From the NCBI GenBank assembly GCA_965222315.1, contig OZ244951.1, forward strand, positions 3,038,001-3,102,000: a DNA stretch of 64,000 nt. Reading direction: 5' to 3'. Below are positions 38,685-47,474 of this stretch, one piece after another (position 1 is the stretch's first letter; the number at the start of each line of letters is the position of its first letter). The notes beneath the pieces are model-generated. The model did not search any database. It had not been told where the DNA came from and saw only the letters and a list, made by a program, of their open reading frames with translations. Source of the stretch: JACKII01 sp965222315. GTDB taxonomy: Bacteria > Pseudomonadota > Alphaproteobacteria > Bin95. The position numbers were made by a program, and so were the translations under genes.

Positions 38685-39665
38685 GCGTACTCGAGCTTGC
38701 CAAAGAGCTCGGCAATGCGGCGGAGGCCTGCCGCCGCCGGGGGATGGACCGCACCAGCTTCTACGAATGGAAAAGGCGCTTTCAGACCCATGGCTTCGAT
38801 GGCCTGAAAGACCTGCCACCGGTCCATCAATCGCATCCGATGACCACTCCGCCGGAGACGGTTGCCCGCATCCACGCCCTGGCGCTGGAGCATCCGGCGT
38901 ATGGCTGCAACCGGCTGGAGGCGATGCTGGCGCTCGAAGGCGTGCGCGTCTCGGCGATCACCATCCAGAAGATCCTGAACGAAGCCGGCCTCGGCAGCCG
39001 GTATGACCGCTGGCTGAAGCTGGAAGAACAGTTGGCCGGCAAGGCTATCGAGATCACCGCCGAGCAGGCGGCCTTCATCGAAAAGCTCAATCCCGCCTTC
39101 CGCGAGCGGCATGTGGAAAGCGGCGCGCCAGGCGAACTGCTGTCCGCCGACACTTTCTTCGTCGGCAGCCTGAAGGGCGTGGGCAAGGTCTACCTGCATG
39201 CGGTCGTGGATACCTACGGTTCCTATGCCTTCGGCTTCCTGCACGTCTCCAAGCAGCCGGAGGCCGCGGTGGCGGTGCTGCACAACGACGTGCTGCCCTT
39301 CTACCGCAGGCTCGACCTGCCGGTCGGCGCGGTGCTGACCGACAATGGCCGCGAGTTCTGCGGAACCGAAACGCATCCCTATGAGCTCTACCTGGCGCTG
39401 AATGGGATCGAGCATCGCCGCACCAAGGTGCGCTCGCCGAAGACGAACGGCTTTGTCGAGCGCTTCAACGGCACCGTGCTGGACGAGTTCTTCCGCCTGA
39501 AAATGCGCGAGACGTTCTACGAGAGCGTCAAAGCCCTACAAACCGACCTGGACGCCTGGCTCGTGCACTACAACACCGAACGGCCCCATCTCGGATACCG
39601 CAACCAGGGCCGACGCCCCATCGAAACCGTCAACCTGTTCGTCAGTCAAGAAGCTTAAGAGGACA
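38562..39665 (+). mobile_element. IS481-family insertion sequence, complete, about 1104 bp
   Basis: The left end TGTCTTCTTAAGCTTCTT (38562-38579) and the right end (39648-39665) form an 18-bp inverted repeat with one mismatch and the TGT...ACA tips of IS481. One transposase gene fills the element. The bases outside the ends do not form a target duplication. Both flanking genes are cut at their 3' ends, pointing to a deletion or recombination next to the element. Confidence 0.9.
38612..39658 (+). CDS. IS481-family transposase
   Basis: This 348-aa protein starts with a helix-turn-helix region (RLSVLELAKELGNAAEACRR and SFYEWKRRF) and ends in an rve integrase core. The DDE triad is D180 (SADTFF), D244 (LTDNGREF) and E283 (NGFVERFNGT). 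The C-terminus has the usual LVHYNTERPHLGYRNQGRRP. ATG 38612 follows GGAGGAAGCC. It is full length with no frameshift, so the element may still be mobile. Confidence 0.95.
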   Translation: MSVSAKPSTPSRRDAASKLAEQRLSVLELAKELGNAAEACRRRGMDRTSFYEWKRRFQTHGFDGLKDLPPVHQSHPMTTPPETVARIHALALEHPAYGCNRLEAMLALEGVRVSAITIQKILNEAGLGSRYDRWLKLEEQLAGKAIEITAEQAAFIEKLNPAFRERHVESGAPGELLSADTFFVGSLKGVGKVYLHAVVDTYGSYAFGFLHVSKQPEAAVAVLHNDVLPFYRRLDLPVGAVLTDNGREFCGTETHPYELYLALNGIEHRRTKVRSPKTNGFVERFNGTVLDEFFRLKMRETFYESVKALQTDLDAWLVHYNTERPHLGYRNQGRRPIETVNLFVSQEA

Positions 39666-42275
39666 CTTGATCGCGCAGGAGAGGCTTTGAGATGGCCCGA
39701 TCGGTCGCCCCTTCTTCCACTCGTTCGAGTATGCAGCTTTTCGCAGACGCTCAAGAGTCACGCTTTCAGAGTGCGTGCCTCCTTCGACCAAAACACATTG
39801 TCTCTTTTGCCCAAATCTCCTCGCAAGGTTGAATGCTGCATGTCCCGTTGTTCCAGAGCCCGCAAAGAAATCTAATACAACGTCACCATCACCTGATCCT
39901 ATTTCCAAGAAGTCCTCTACGGAATATATACTCTTTGGATAGTCAAACTGATTAGATGGGATAATATTCTTTAGAATATTTGTTCCCTTTGTTGAGGCAT
40001 CGTGCCTTTCGCCGAACCACAATGATTTCGGCAAAAATGTATCGTTGACATAATCTCGCACATAGATTGTTTCACTCGGGCGACCCGTAATGAAGAACAA
40101 ATTCTCCACGGCGGCTTCAATGCATCTGGCGTAGCCCCAGCGCCAGCGGCCTTTGCTGCCGTCGTCACGCATTGGCAGGATGAATTTACAACCCTCCGAC
40201 TCGTATCTCGCCTTTAATGCATTTACGTAATCATCATCGAATTGCCGGTTCTTGAATATTCGGTCATACTCCGTTTTTGGAATGATCCGTATATTTTTTC
40301 CATCGGCATTGGCGACAAATGGAAAATACATGTATGGGCGGTCTTCACGTTGGGATGCTGTACCTCTTCGACGCAGTGGCAACTCCCTATAACGCCCCTT
40401 TTGATCTTGCTTAGGATACTTCGCCCCGACCTCGTCCTTGGAAAGTTTAAGCCTGTTTAACTGCAGTGATTCTGGCTCATTTGAGAACATGAGTGTGTAC
40501 TCATGCGCTACCGAGACATAGGATTGGTCGCGCCCTTTTGGATTATGCATTATCGCAATTGTAGTAACATAATTATGTTCACCAAATATATCCAATAAGG
40601 CAGCGTGCAATCGGTGCTGCTCAATATCATCTATTGCAATCTGAATTACACCAGATTTTTTCATCAGATTCCGTGCAATTTCAATTCTCGACGCCAATAG
40701 GGACAACCAAGAAGAATGTTTATAGTCATTCTTGTAAATTATCTCAGACGCGGAGCTATTGTACGGTGGATCAATGTATATACACTGAATGTCCGACGCA
40801 TATCGCGCGTTTAGTAAACCAATTGCTTGAAAATTGTCGGACGCGACCAATACAGAATCTATTTGTTCATCAAGAGCGCTCAAACTTGAAATTAGGCGGC
40901 GCATGAAAGCTTCTGTGAATAGCGCAGTGTTGACTTGCAGCGTCCTATTTGTCCGGAGGAAATCGGTCGTCAAAGGAATTTCATAGCCGGCTTCCCCCAG
41001 CCGCTTCTTGATCTGATCAATCGCAAACAACCGTACCCATTCTTCGCGTTGCGCATCATTCGCGGCGATCTCCGGATAAAACTCTTCCGGAATACGATCC
41101 AGCGTGATGCAATATTGCGTCTCGACGACGAATTTCTTCTTCAGCCACAGCTTTTTCTGGAAGTCCTCAAGCTGGGAAAGGAAGTCGATAACCTTGCCAG
41201 CGATCCGGCGGATCACCTTGATCTTCGACAGGTACTGTTCCACGCGTGGTGCGGTCTCGCTCTCGATATCGTCGAGATGCATCACTTCGTTCTTCACGTA
41301 GAAATCCAGCTCCCGACGCAGGAAGCCGCCAAGGTCCTTGTGAATGAAATAGTCGAAGGTGTTGCGGGCGGTGTAGCGCTTCAGATGTCCCTCAAGGCGG
41401 GAATGGCCCGGCTTTTCCCCATTCACGTTCACATGCGGCTTGCCGAGTTCGCCAATCCACGCGGTGAAGGCAGCATCCGTCACCGCCAGAACGCGACTGA
41501 CAGCAGACGCCGTGAGGTCCTTCTGCGCTGGCGGTTTCTTTTTCCCCTCGTGCTCGCTCTCCGGCCAGTCGGCCAATGTCGCTGGGCGATAGGCAAAGCG
41601 CAGAACCAGATCGCCGTCCTCCTCGGCAATGAAATCCTCGCCCGCCAGGATGAAGACGCGGTCCTTGCCTTCGGCCGCCTTGACGTTGCCATGCTCGCCC
41701 TCGGCGGCATCCACCAGCCGAAAATGCACGCGCATGGGCTTGGCGCCATCGTCCGGCTTCAGCCGGAAAGCGTAGTCGCGTAGATACTCGCTAGTCTTGA
41801 TGTAATACTGGTCGCGATTGGCCCAGTGGAGTTTGACCTCCTCGCCTTCATAGGGGATCGCGTAAACTCCCGGCCGATAGACGCGCTTAGCCAAGAAGTC
41901 GCCTTCCGAATAGTAGCGGCGGAAGAAGCTGAACAGATGGTCATAGACCTCATTCTCAAGCCCGCCGATATCGACCGCCTCGTTGGCGAGCCGGGCGCGT
42001 AGTTCCTTAACCTTCGGCAACGTCTCGGGATCGGCGCCGAGGCTTTGCGCTTGCTCGATCGCCTTGGCGAGCTCCTTTTCTAGCTCCGCCTTGTCGGCGG
42101 TCTTGTAGAGGCCGAACGCTTGCTGCACCTGGGGGAGCAGATCCTTGTCGAGGAATTGCGTTACCTCCGCGCTCTTGGCGTGCATGATCCGGTAAAGGCC
42201 AAAATCGAGATCGGGCTGATCGAGTTGGAAAAGCTCCTTCAGCAGAGTTTTCAGCTTCTCAAATTTCTGGCTCAT
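39642..42275 (-). CDS. Adenine-specific DNA methyltransferase (Mod-like, beta class), C-terminus cut by IS481
   Basis: This is an 877-aa product. The first about 440 residues (MSQKFEKLKTLLKELFQLDQPDLDFGLYRI) are the N-terminal domain common to large Mod-like enzymes. Motif IV DPPY occurs at about residue 503 (CIYIDPPYNS) and motif I FAGSGTTG at about residue 800 (VLDFFAGSGTTGHAAF), the order of beta-class N6-adenine enzymes. After EWKKGRPI the native sequence continues only about 12 codons. The last residues, CPLKLLD, come from the IS end, so the C-terminal domain is missing. The start is uncertain between 42275 and 42305. It lies 40 bp after the helicase gene. Confidence 0.85.
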   Translation of the reverse strand: MSQKFEKLKTLLKELFQLDQPDLDFGLYRIMHAKSAEVTQFLDKDLLPQVQQAFGLYKTADKAELEKELAKAIEQAQSLGADPETLPKVKELRARLANEAVDIGGLENEVYDHLFSFFRRYYSEGDFLAKRVYRPGVYAIPYEGEEVKLHWANRDQYYIKTSEYLRDYAFRLKPDDGAKPMRVHFRLVDAAEGEHGNVKAAEGKDRVFILAGEDFIAEEDGDLVLRFAYRPATLADWPESEHEGKKKPPAQKDLTASAVSRVLAVTDAAFTAWIGELGKPHVNVNGEKPGHSRLEGHLKRYTARNTFDYFIHKDLGGFLRRELDFYVKNEVMHLDDIESETAPRVEQYLSKIKVIRRIAGKVIDFLSQLEDFQKKLWLKKKFVVETQYCITLDRIPEEFYPEIAANDAQREEWVRLFAIDQIKKRLGEAGYEIPLTTDFLRTNRTLQVNTALFTEAFMRRLISSLSALDEQIDSVLVASDNFQAIGLLNARYASDIQCIYIDPPYNSSASEIIYKNDYKHSSWLSLLASRIEIARNLMKKSGVIQIAIDDIEQHRLHAALLDIFGEHNYVTTIAIMHNPKGRDQSYVSVAHEYTLMFSNEPESLQLNRLKLSKDEVGAKYPKQDQKGRYRELPLRRRGTASQREDRPYMYFPFVANADGKNIRIIPKTEYDRIFKNRQFDDDYVNALKARYESEGCKFILPMRDDGSKGRWRWGYARCIEAAVENLFFITGRPSETIYVRDYVNDTFLPKSLWFGERHDASTKGTNILKNIIPSNQFDYPKSIYSVEDFLEIGSGDGDVVLDFFAGSGTTGHAAFNLARRFGQKRQCVLVEGGTHSESVTLERLRKAAYSNEWKKGRPIGPSQSLSCAIKCPLKLLD

Positions 42276-42315
42276 CACGCGTCTCGTTTCTTGTTCAAAT
42301 TGCATTCGCCGCAGA

Positions 42316-45204
42316 TCAAACGACCCGCCAGCGGATGGTGAAAAGGGCTTCGGTTTCCGTCCGCTGCGCGAGCCGGCGCTCCAACTGGTCGACGAGCGAA
42401 TCCCGCTTCTCCATGATCTCGTCTTCCACCGTGAAAATTTCCTGACGCTGGCGGCGCTGCTGGCGCTCCAGTTTTTGGATTTTCTCCTGAATTGCGTGTT
42501 GCTCTTCAAGGGTCACGGCCTGCCGCGCCTGCCGGCGTAGCGCCTTGATTTGCTCTTTGGTGTCGGTCAGCGCCTTCTCGGCTGAAAGCATCATGTCGTC
42601 CGCCCACTTCTCAAGCTTGTCGCGCGCCTGGTTGAAATGGGCGCTGTTCTGCTCAAGGGAGCGACTGATCGTTGCCTTGGCATGGCGTAAAGCTTCGGCT
42701 TCAAGACGTCTGGCGACCGACTCCGGAATAGCTGTAGGCGCATCGACGTTGCATGAGCAGCCGAACAGCTTCTCCATAGCCTCTTGATCCAACGTCGTAC
42801 CATCGTCGTCAAAGCCGGAGAAGAGGAGATATTCCTCCCGCTCGTAGGACTCGATTTCCAATCGCATCAAAACAAGGTGCCCCACCTTGCCGCGGAGAGC
42901 CTCGACGACGTGAACGCGCGTGCCGTGATTCGTGATGTCGAATGTGATGACAGCCGCCGGCGCTGGGAGCGATTTTCCGCCCTGGACAACCTTCTCTCCG
43001 AGAGGATGCGACAGGCGATAGAGAAAACGGCTCGGCTCCTCACTCCGGTCATGTCCTGGCTCCGGCTGGGACTTCGAGATGAGGTGATAGCGGCCCGGCG
43101 ATATCTCCGGGCTCGGCGGGACCTTGAGATCGAACGTAAGCGCTTTATCGTCGAAGCGGGCACGATCCGCTAGAATGAACTGCGTCAACGACCAGAAGCG
43201 CTGGCCGACCCGGTCGAGCTGGGCTTTGGCATCTGCAAGTCTGATCCGCAGCCGCTGGTGAACATCCTCATCGAAGCGTTCGAAGAGTTTGCGCCGCGTG
43301 TCATCCATGCGCGCCTGAATGCTCGCGTCCATCTCTTCCTGGAGTTTCTGGAATGCGGTCTCGATTTCCTCCGACGTCCGGCATTCCTGATAAATCGCCA
43401 AGATGCGCTTCTCAAAATCAACACCGGATTCGATGCTGCCTAGCACATCATCCGACGCACCAAACACGCCGTTGAAGAGGCTGAATTTCTCGCCGAGCAA
43501 TTCGAGGACACGTCGATCGGCCTCGTTACGTTCGTTCAGGAAGTTGATCACGACGACATCGTGCTTTTGTCCGTAGCGATGGCATCGGCCGATCCGCTGT
43601 TCGATCCGCTGGGGATTCCATGGCAAATCGTAGTTCACGACCAGCGAGCAAAACTGAAGGTTCACGCCTTCCGCTGCGGCTTCGGTCGCGAGCAAGATCG
43701 TCGCATTGTCCCGGAAATGCTCGACCAGAGCCGCGCGCACATCAATGGCGCGTGATCCTGATGAACGACCGGTCAGCCTATTATTTGCCAGCCAGGCCTC
43801 GTAGATTTGCGTCGTTTCAGGCCCGGTGTTGCTCCCATTGAAAACGACCACTTCACCTTTGTAGCCGTGGTTCTCAAGAAAGTTCTTCAGATAGTCCTGC
43901 GTCCTACGGGACTCGGTGAAGATGACAGCTTTCCGCGCCGCGCCCGTTTCAGCCATCTGCTCAAAACCAATGTCCAGAGCCTTGAGAAGTGTCTCGGTTT
44001 TGGTGTCGACAGGAATATCGCGCGCCTGTGCACTCAGGCGTTCCAAGAGTTCGATTTCTTCTTTTAGCCTCAATCTGTCGATCGGTGCCGTGCTGGCTTC
44101 TGGTGATTCCGCATCGATTTCTTCAGCCAAGATGTCGTCGAGCAGCTCGTCTTCGATGTCTTCCGATTCAATAAGCCGCTCGGCAAATTCCGGATCGTCC
44201 TTGATCTGCTCGTCGCGAAGCGTTTCCAGTCTAGCTCGGAGCGTATCGAGCGTACCTGCGATAGCGAGCGACGAGGAGGCCAACAGCTTCCGCAGAATGA
44301 GTGCGGTAAGGTGACTCTGACGCTGTGGGAGGGCGTAGCTATTGGGGCGCTGCAAGAAGGCCGAAACCGCCTCATAGAGTGAATGCTCGGCGTCGCTCGA
44401 TATGAAGGGGCGGGTGATGGCTCGCCGCTCGGTGTATCGAACATATTCAACGACCTGATTGCGCAGCGTCCTTTTGCAGAACGTCGCAAGCCGCTGTCGC
44501 AGGTCTGTCATGCTGCTCCCGGCGCTGGCATAGCGCGCCCGGAACGCATTGATGTCGCCAAACAGATGCTCATCGATGAGCGTCGAAAGCCCGTAGAGTT
44601 CCACGAGCGAGTTCTGCAACGGCGTCGCCGTCAACAGCAACTTCCGGCAATCTTCTGTGGCCCAGCGGATGCCCTGGCCGACCTTGTTGCTGGGGCGATA
44701 GGCGTTCCGAAGTTTGTGTGCTTCATCGATGACAACCAGATCCCACGCGATCGCTTTGATTTCTTCACGCAAGGCGCTGGCATAGTTGAACGAGACGATG
44801 AGAATGCCCGGCTCGTTCAGCGGAGCGCGGCCAAGCCGGAGTTCCTCGCGGTAGGTCTTCGCATCCAGAACCCGGGACGGAAGATTGAACTTCTCGGAAA
44901 GCTCCAGAGCCCATTGCTTCCTGAGGGAAGCCGGACAAATGACCAGCAGCCGACGCTTCCGCTCGGCCCAGAACTGGCAGAGGACAATCCCCGCCTCAAT
45001 CGTCTTTCCCAGGCCAACTTCATCGGCGAGCAACACACCTTTCGAAAGCGGAGATTCAAGCGCAAAGAGAGCCGCTTCAATCTGATGAGGATTCAGATCA
45101 ACTGCAGCGTCAAACAGCGACATCGAAAGGCGATCAAGGCCTGTTGAAGCTCGGCGAGTCAGGTCATGAGCATAATACTTGGCGTGATAGGCGGTGACAT
45201 TCAT
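42316..45204 (-). CDS. SNF2/RapA-type DNA helicase of a restriction-like cassette
   Basis: This 962-aa superfamily 2 ATPase contains motif I ADEVGLGKTIEAG, motif Ia CPASLRKQW, motif II VIDEAHKLRN, motif III LLLTATPLQNS, and in the second RecA fold EGVNLQFCSLVVNYDLPWNPQRIEQRIGRCHRYGQ. The N-terminus LNPHQIEAALFALESPLSKGVLLADE is typical of the HepA/RapA-like helicases found next to DNA methylases in defence loci. The C-terminal third is helical with long coiled-coil stretches (about 850-955). ATG 45204 overlaps the stop of the upstream gene (ATGA). It probably moves on DNA to couple recognition to restriction; no nuclease motif was found in it. Confidence 0.88.
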   Translation of the reverse strand: MNVTAYHAKYYAHDLTRRASTGLDRLSMSLFDAAVDLNPHQIEAALFALESPLSKGVLLADEVGLGKTIEAGIVLCQFWAERKRRLLVICPASLRKQWALELSEKFNLPSRVLDAKTYREELRLGRAPLNEPGILIVSFNYASALREEIKAIAWDLVVIDEAHKLRNAYRPSNKVGQGIRWATEDCRKLLLTATPLQNSLVELYGLSTLIDEHLFGDINAFRARYASAGSSMTDLRQRLATFCKRTLRNQVVEYVRYTERRAITRPFISSDAEHSLYEAVSAFLQRPNSYALPQRQSHLTALILRKLLASSSLAIAGTLDTLRARLETLRDEQIKDDPEFAERLIESEDIEDELLDDILAEEIDAESPEASTAPIDRLRLKEEIELLERLSAQARDIPVDTKTETLLKALDIGFEQMAETGAARKAVIFTESRRTQDYLKNFLENHGYKGEVVVFNGSNTGPETTQIYEAWLANNRLTGRSSGSRAIDVRAALVEHFRDNATILLATEAAAEGVNLQFCSLVVNYDLPWNPQRIEQRIGRCHRYGQKHDVVVINFLNERNEADRRVLELLGEKFSLFNGVFGASDDVLGSIESGVDFEKRILAIYQECRTSEEIETAFQKLQEEMDASIQARMDDTRRKLFERFDEDVHQRLRIRLADAKAQLDRVGQRFWSLTQFILADRARFDDKALTFDLKVPPSPEISPGRYHLISKSQPEPGHDRSEEPSRFLYRLSHPLGEKVVQGGKSLPAPAAVITFDITNHGTRVHVVEALRGKVGHLVLMRLEIESYEREEYLLFSGFDDDGTTLDQEAMEKLFGCSCNVDAPTAIPESVARRLEAEALRHAKATISRSLEQNSAHFNQARDKLEKWADDMMLSAEKALTDTKEQIKALRRQARQAVTLEEQHAIQEKIQKLERQQRRQRQEIFTVEDEIMEKRDSLVDQLERRLAQRTETEALFTIRWRVV

Positions 45205-45635
45205 CGCTTGGCACCGGCCTCGATAACAAGCCATGGATTCGGTTCATTCTGGGGTTTCGCGTTGGTTTCAATGAACCCATCGAGTTCCTGGCACCTCATC
45301 AGTGCCAGAGCAGAAAGGCTCTCGCACGTCGGACGGCTTTCTACGCAATTCAGATAGATCGGTGGGTCGCGTCGTTGATGACGCGTCAGCCGGTTCCATA
45401 AACTTGTGACCAAAGCGCCGTTCAAAACGTTCGCCTCGTCAATCGAGTCTAATGCTAGCAAATCATCGCCCGAAAGACCTTCGACCATCTTAGTAGGCGA
45501 GATCTGCGTGGCCTGTGTGGCGATGCTTCTACATAAAAAAGTACGTGTTTCACGGAATGGAACCGGAGATGAGAACCGCTTCATCAGGCCCTGAACGTCA
45601 TCTACACTGATGGTCGGTGGGTCTCTCCGCTTCAC
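45201..45635 (-). CDS. Small protein of unknown function, first gene of the helicase-methylase cassette
   Basis: This is a 144-aa soluble, mostly helical protein that I do not recognise. It contains SGDDLLALDSIDEANVLNGALVTSLWNRL and an ESLSALALMRCQELDGFI helix, with three cysteines but no nuclease or metal-binding motif. The start is set at GTG 45635, which follows a perfect GGAGGT ribosome site at nine bases; the frame is open to a weaker GTG at 45716. Its stop overlaps the helicase ATG, so translation is coupled and it very likely works with the helicase and methyltransferase. Confidence 0.75.
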   Translation of the reverse strand: MKRRDPPTISVDDVQGLMKRFSSPVPFRETRTFLCRSIATQATQISPTKMVEGLSGDDLLALDSIDEANVLNGALVTSLWNRLTRHQRRDPPIYLNCVESRPTCESLSALALMRCQELDGFIETNAKPQNEPNPWLVIEAGAKR

Positions 45636-46083
45636 TATCTTGTTACCTCCAGCACTGTTGCCGTTTAATGGATACAGGGAATCTGGCTCAATAGAGCCGT
45701 TTCTTGAAGAGCACACAAGATAGCCTCTGCAATCCTTTGGCTGCCGAGACGCCGCCCCACATGTGTTGGCGTGGCAGGCATGACGTTGGTTCGATGAAGG
45801 TACGGCAGCTTCCGGAGTTATTTAAAAGGCCACCTACAATGACGCCGGCCACAGGCGTGTTGTTGCCTCTGATAAATCGCCAGACATGCCCCTGTTCCTG
45901 CGTTCTTATTTTTTATCAACCCTAATATTCAGGTTTATGCGCGTGAGAGCGCCAGGCAACAACTACTGATATCTGTCAAGTGGCGCCCCTTTGATGATGA
46001 TGTAACCTGCTGGAGGTGCTTTCGCGCTTCGCAGGGCGTGTCTGAGATTGACTCAGGCGCGGCCAGCGAAGGGAGAAACCAGC
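45636..46083. other. Intergenic region between defence cassette and plasmid-like module
   Basis: No gene is recognised. It should contain divergent promoters for the leftward cassette and the rightward DUF3768 gene. An AT-rich stretch near 45920-45945 is the only notable part. Confidence 0.5.
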
Positions 46084-46446
46084 ATGAGTTCCAAGCTTAC
46101 AGATGCCGTCGAGCAAGACGACAAGACCGCGAAAATCCGCGACCTGAATGACGCCCTGCGGCGACGCGATGTCCAACATGGCATGATCGTCATGACATCC
46201 GGCATCAGCGCCAAAGGCGATGCGTTTGTCGCCGAAGCCATGCGTGGCGTCGCCGAATTTGATGCCTTCGATGCGGACTGCGATCCTTATGGTGAGCACG
46301 ACTTCGGCGCGCTCACCATCCAGGGCGAGAAGATCTTTTTCAAACTGAATTATTACGATCTGTCGATGACAGCAGGTTCGCCGGATCCGGCAGATCCTTC
46401 CGTCACCAAGCGCGTTCTGACTGTGATGCTTGCGTCAGACTACTGA
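46084..46446 (+). CDS. DUF3768 family protein
   Basis: This 120-aa protein has an RDLNDALRRR start of the domain, then DPYGEHDFGALTIQGEKIFFKLNYYDLSM, the hallmark HDFG-K-DYY pattern of DUF3768. It ends RVLTVMLASDY as the family does. The role is unknown; the family is common on alphaproteobacterial plasmids and islands. ATG 46084 has AGGGAGAAACC upstream, and a terminator follows its stop within 10 bp. Confidence 0.88.
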   Translation: MSSKLTDAVEQDDKTAKIRDLNDALRRRDVQHGMIVMTSGISAKGDAFVAEAMRGVAEFDAFDADCDPYGEHDFGALTIQGEKIFFKLNYYDLSMTAGSPDPADPSVTKRVLTVMLASDY

Positions 46447-46634
46447 CCCCTTTCCCGCCCCGCATTCTGCTGGGCGGGTTTTTCTTTGTGTAAGAAGACA
46501 ATGGTCTCGAGCCTCTCCCGCTCAATCAAACCTTGCCCTTCAAGTGTTGCCAGGATCGCCTCGGCCAATCTGGCCTGGTCATCCTCTGGCAAATACGGCG
46601 CGCAATGCACAGCCAATTCCAGTTCTTTATTCAT
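46440..46634 (-). CDS. Possible 64-aa protein of unknown function
   Basis: The translation MNKELELAVHCAPYLPEDDQ continues to ARLAEAILATLEGQ and looks like a small helical protein. It has a plausible promoter (TTGGCG-N17-TAAAAT) whose -10 lies six bases before the ATG, so the message would be leaderless. Its 3' end overlaps the terminator and the last codons of the DUF3768 gene in tail-to-tail orientation. No homologue is known to me. Confidence 0.45.
   Translation of the reverse strand: MNKELELAVHCAPYLPEDDQARLAEAILATLEGQGLIERERLETIVFLHKEKPAQQNAGRERGQ
46454..46487 (+). terminator. Rho-independent terminator of the DUF3768 gene
   Basis: CCCGCCC (46454-46460) pairs with GGGCGGG (46472-46478), followed by TTTTTCTTT. 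Position and U-tract fit a strong terminator directly after the DUF3768 stop. Confidence 0.85.
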
Positions 46635-46640
46635 GGGTCC

Positions 46641-46669
46641 ATTTTACCCCATCGGCCGGCCGCCGCCAA
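46641..46669 (-). promoter_or_regulatory. Predicted leaderless promoter of the 64-aa gene
   Basis: On the minus strand TTGGCG (46664-46669) and TAAAAT (46641-46646) are 17 bp apart. The ATG begins six bases after the -10. Confidence 0.45.
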
Positions 46670-46715
46670 TTGACAGGACGCTGTCCCCGCGGTCGCGTGC
46701 CAATTCCTGCTGCCG

Positions 46716-46724
46716 TGGTAAAAT
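46716..46724 (+). promoter_or_regulatory. Predicted extended -10, leaderless start for the 247-aa protein
   Basis: TGGTAAAAT is an extended -10. The ATG at 46731 follows after six bases, and no ribosome binding site is present. Confidence 0.45.
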
Positions 46725-46730
46725 GCCAGC

Positions 46731-47474
46731 ATGAATCTCTTTTTCCCATCGCATGCGGACAGACCCGGACAGGCGCACAACGGTCCGGACACAGCCGGAC
46801 ACGCGATTTCACCGTCAGACGCAGCCTTGATCTGGCTGACGGTGCCGGAGGCCGTCGCCTACTGCGAGGCACGTGGCCTCAGCCGCAACATCAAAACCAT
46901 TCGTCGTTGGGCGGCCCGTTCCCTGTCTCGTCCGGAGAATGCGGAAGTCACGGTGCGCGAGGAAGATACTGAGAATGGCTTTCGCTACGTCATCGAGCGT
47001 CAGTCGCTCGATCGCAAGATAGCCCAGGAGCTGACCTTCGAAGCACAGCGGACAGCAGCGGACACGACCGGACCGATCCAAACAGGGCCAGACACGCCCG
47101 GACAGGGCCCCACAGAGGCAAAGGCCCAAGAACCTGACCAGGACGGGTTGAACGACCTTGAACCTGCGCCCGCACCGGTCCGGACAGGGCCAGACATGTC
47201 CTCGCGGCAGTTGAAGGTCACCAGCGTTGGCGACGACTTCCTCAAGGATCAGATCGGACAGAAAGACACCCAGATTACCGAACTGAACGATCAGCTAAAG
47301 CGGCGGGATGAGCAGATCATGACCATGCTCGAGCGGGACAGGGAAACCAACTACCTGATCAATGGCCTGCAGCAGGCTCTGTCACAATCCCTCGGCATCG
47401 ATAGCCCCGACCGCCTGCGCATCCGCCGCGAAGGGGACAACCGGCCGGGCACGCCGCCTCCACCTGGGGTATAA
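46731..47474 (+). CDS. Plasmid-type DNA-binding protein with HTH and C-terminal coiled coil
   Basis: This 247-aa protein has an N-terminal HTH (LTVPEAVAYCEARGLSRNIK and then TIRRWAARS, residues about 36-65). A low-complexity Pro/Gly/Asp-rich middle follows (GPDTPGQGP-type, about 110-165), then a coiled coil (FLKDQIGQKDTQITELNDQL and on, about 178-225). It resembles HTH proteins found next to plasmid replication genes, but I cannot name a family. The next gene starts 8 bp later. The start has no ribosome site but a -10 six bases upstream. Phased CGGACA repeats lie inside the gene. Confidence 0.75.
   Translation: MNLFFPSHADRPGQAHNGPDTAGHAISPSDAALIWLTVPEAVAYCEARGLSRNIKTIRRWAARSLSRPENAEVTVREEDTENGFRYVIERQSLDRKIAQELTFEAQRTAADTTGPIQTGPDTPGQGPTEAKAQEPDQDGLNDLEPAPAPVRTGPDMSSRQLKVTSVGDDFLKDQIGQKDTQITELNDQLKRRDEQIMTMLERDRETNYLINGLQQALSQSLGIDSPDRLRIRREGDNRPGTPPPPGV
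46756..47196. repeat. 10-bp-phased CGGACA repeats inside the HTH gene
   Basis: CGGACA occurs at 46756, 46766, 46786 and 46796. A second run has CGGACA, CGGACA, CGGACC, CAAACA, CAGACA, CGGACA and CCCACA at 47049, 47059, 47069, 47079, 47089, 47099 and 47109. A third has CGCACC, CGGACA and CAGACA at 47171, 47181 and 47191. The spacing is exactly 10 bp or a multiple, which is one helical turn and not a multiple of the codon length. Confidence 0.65.
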
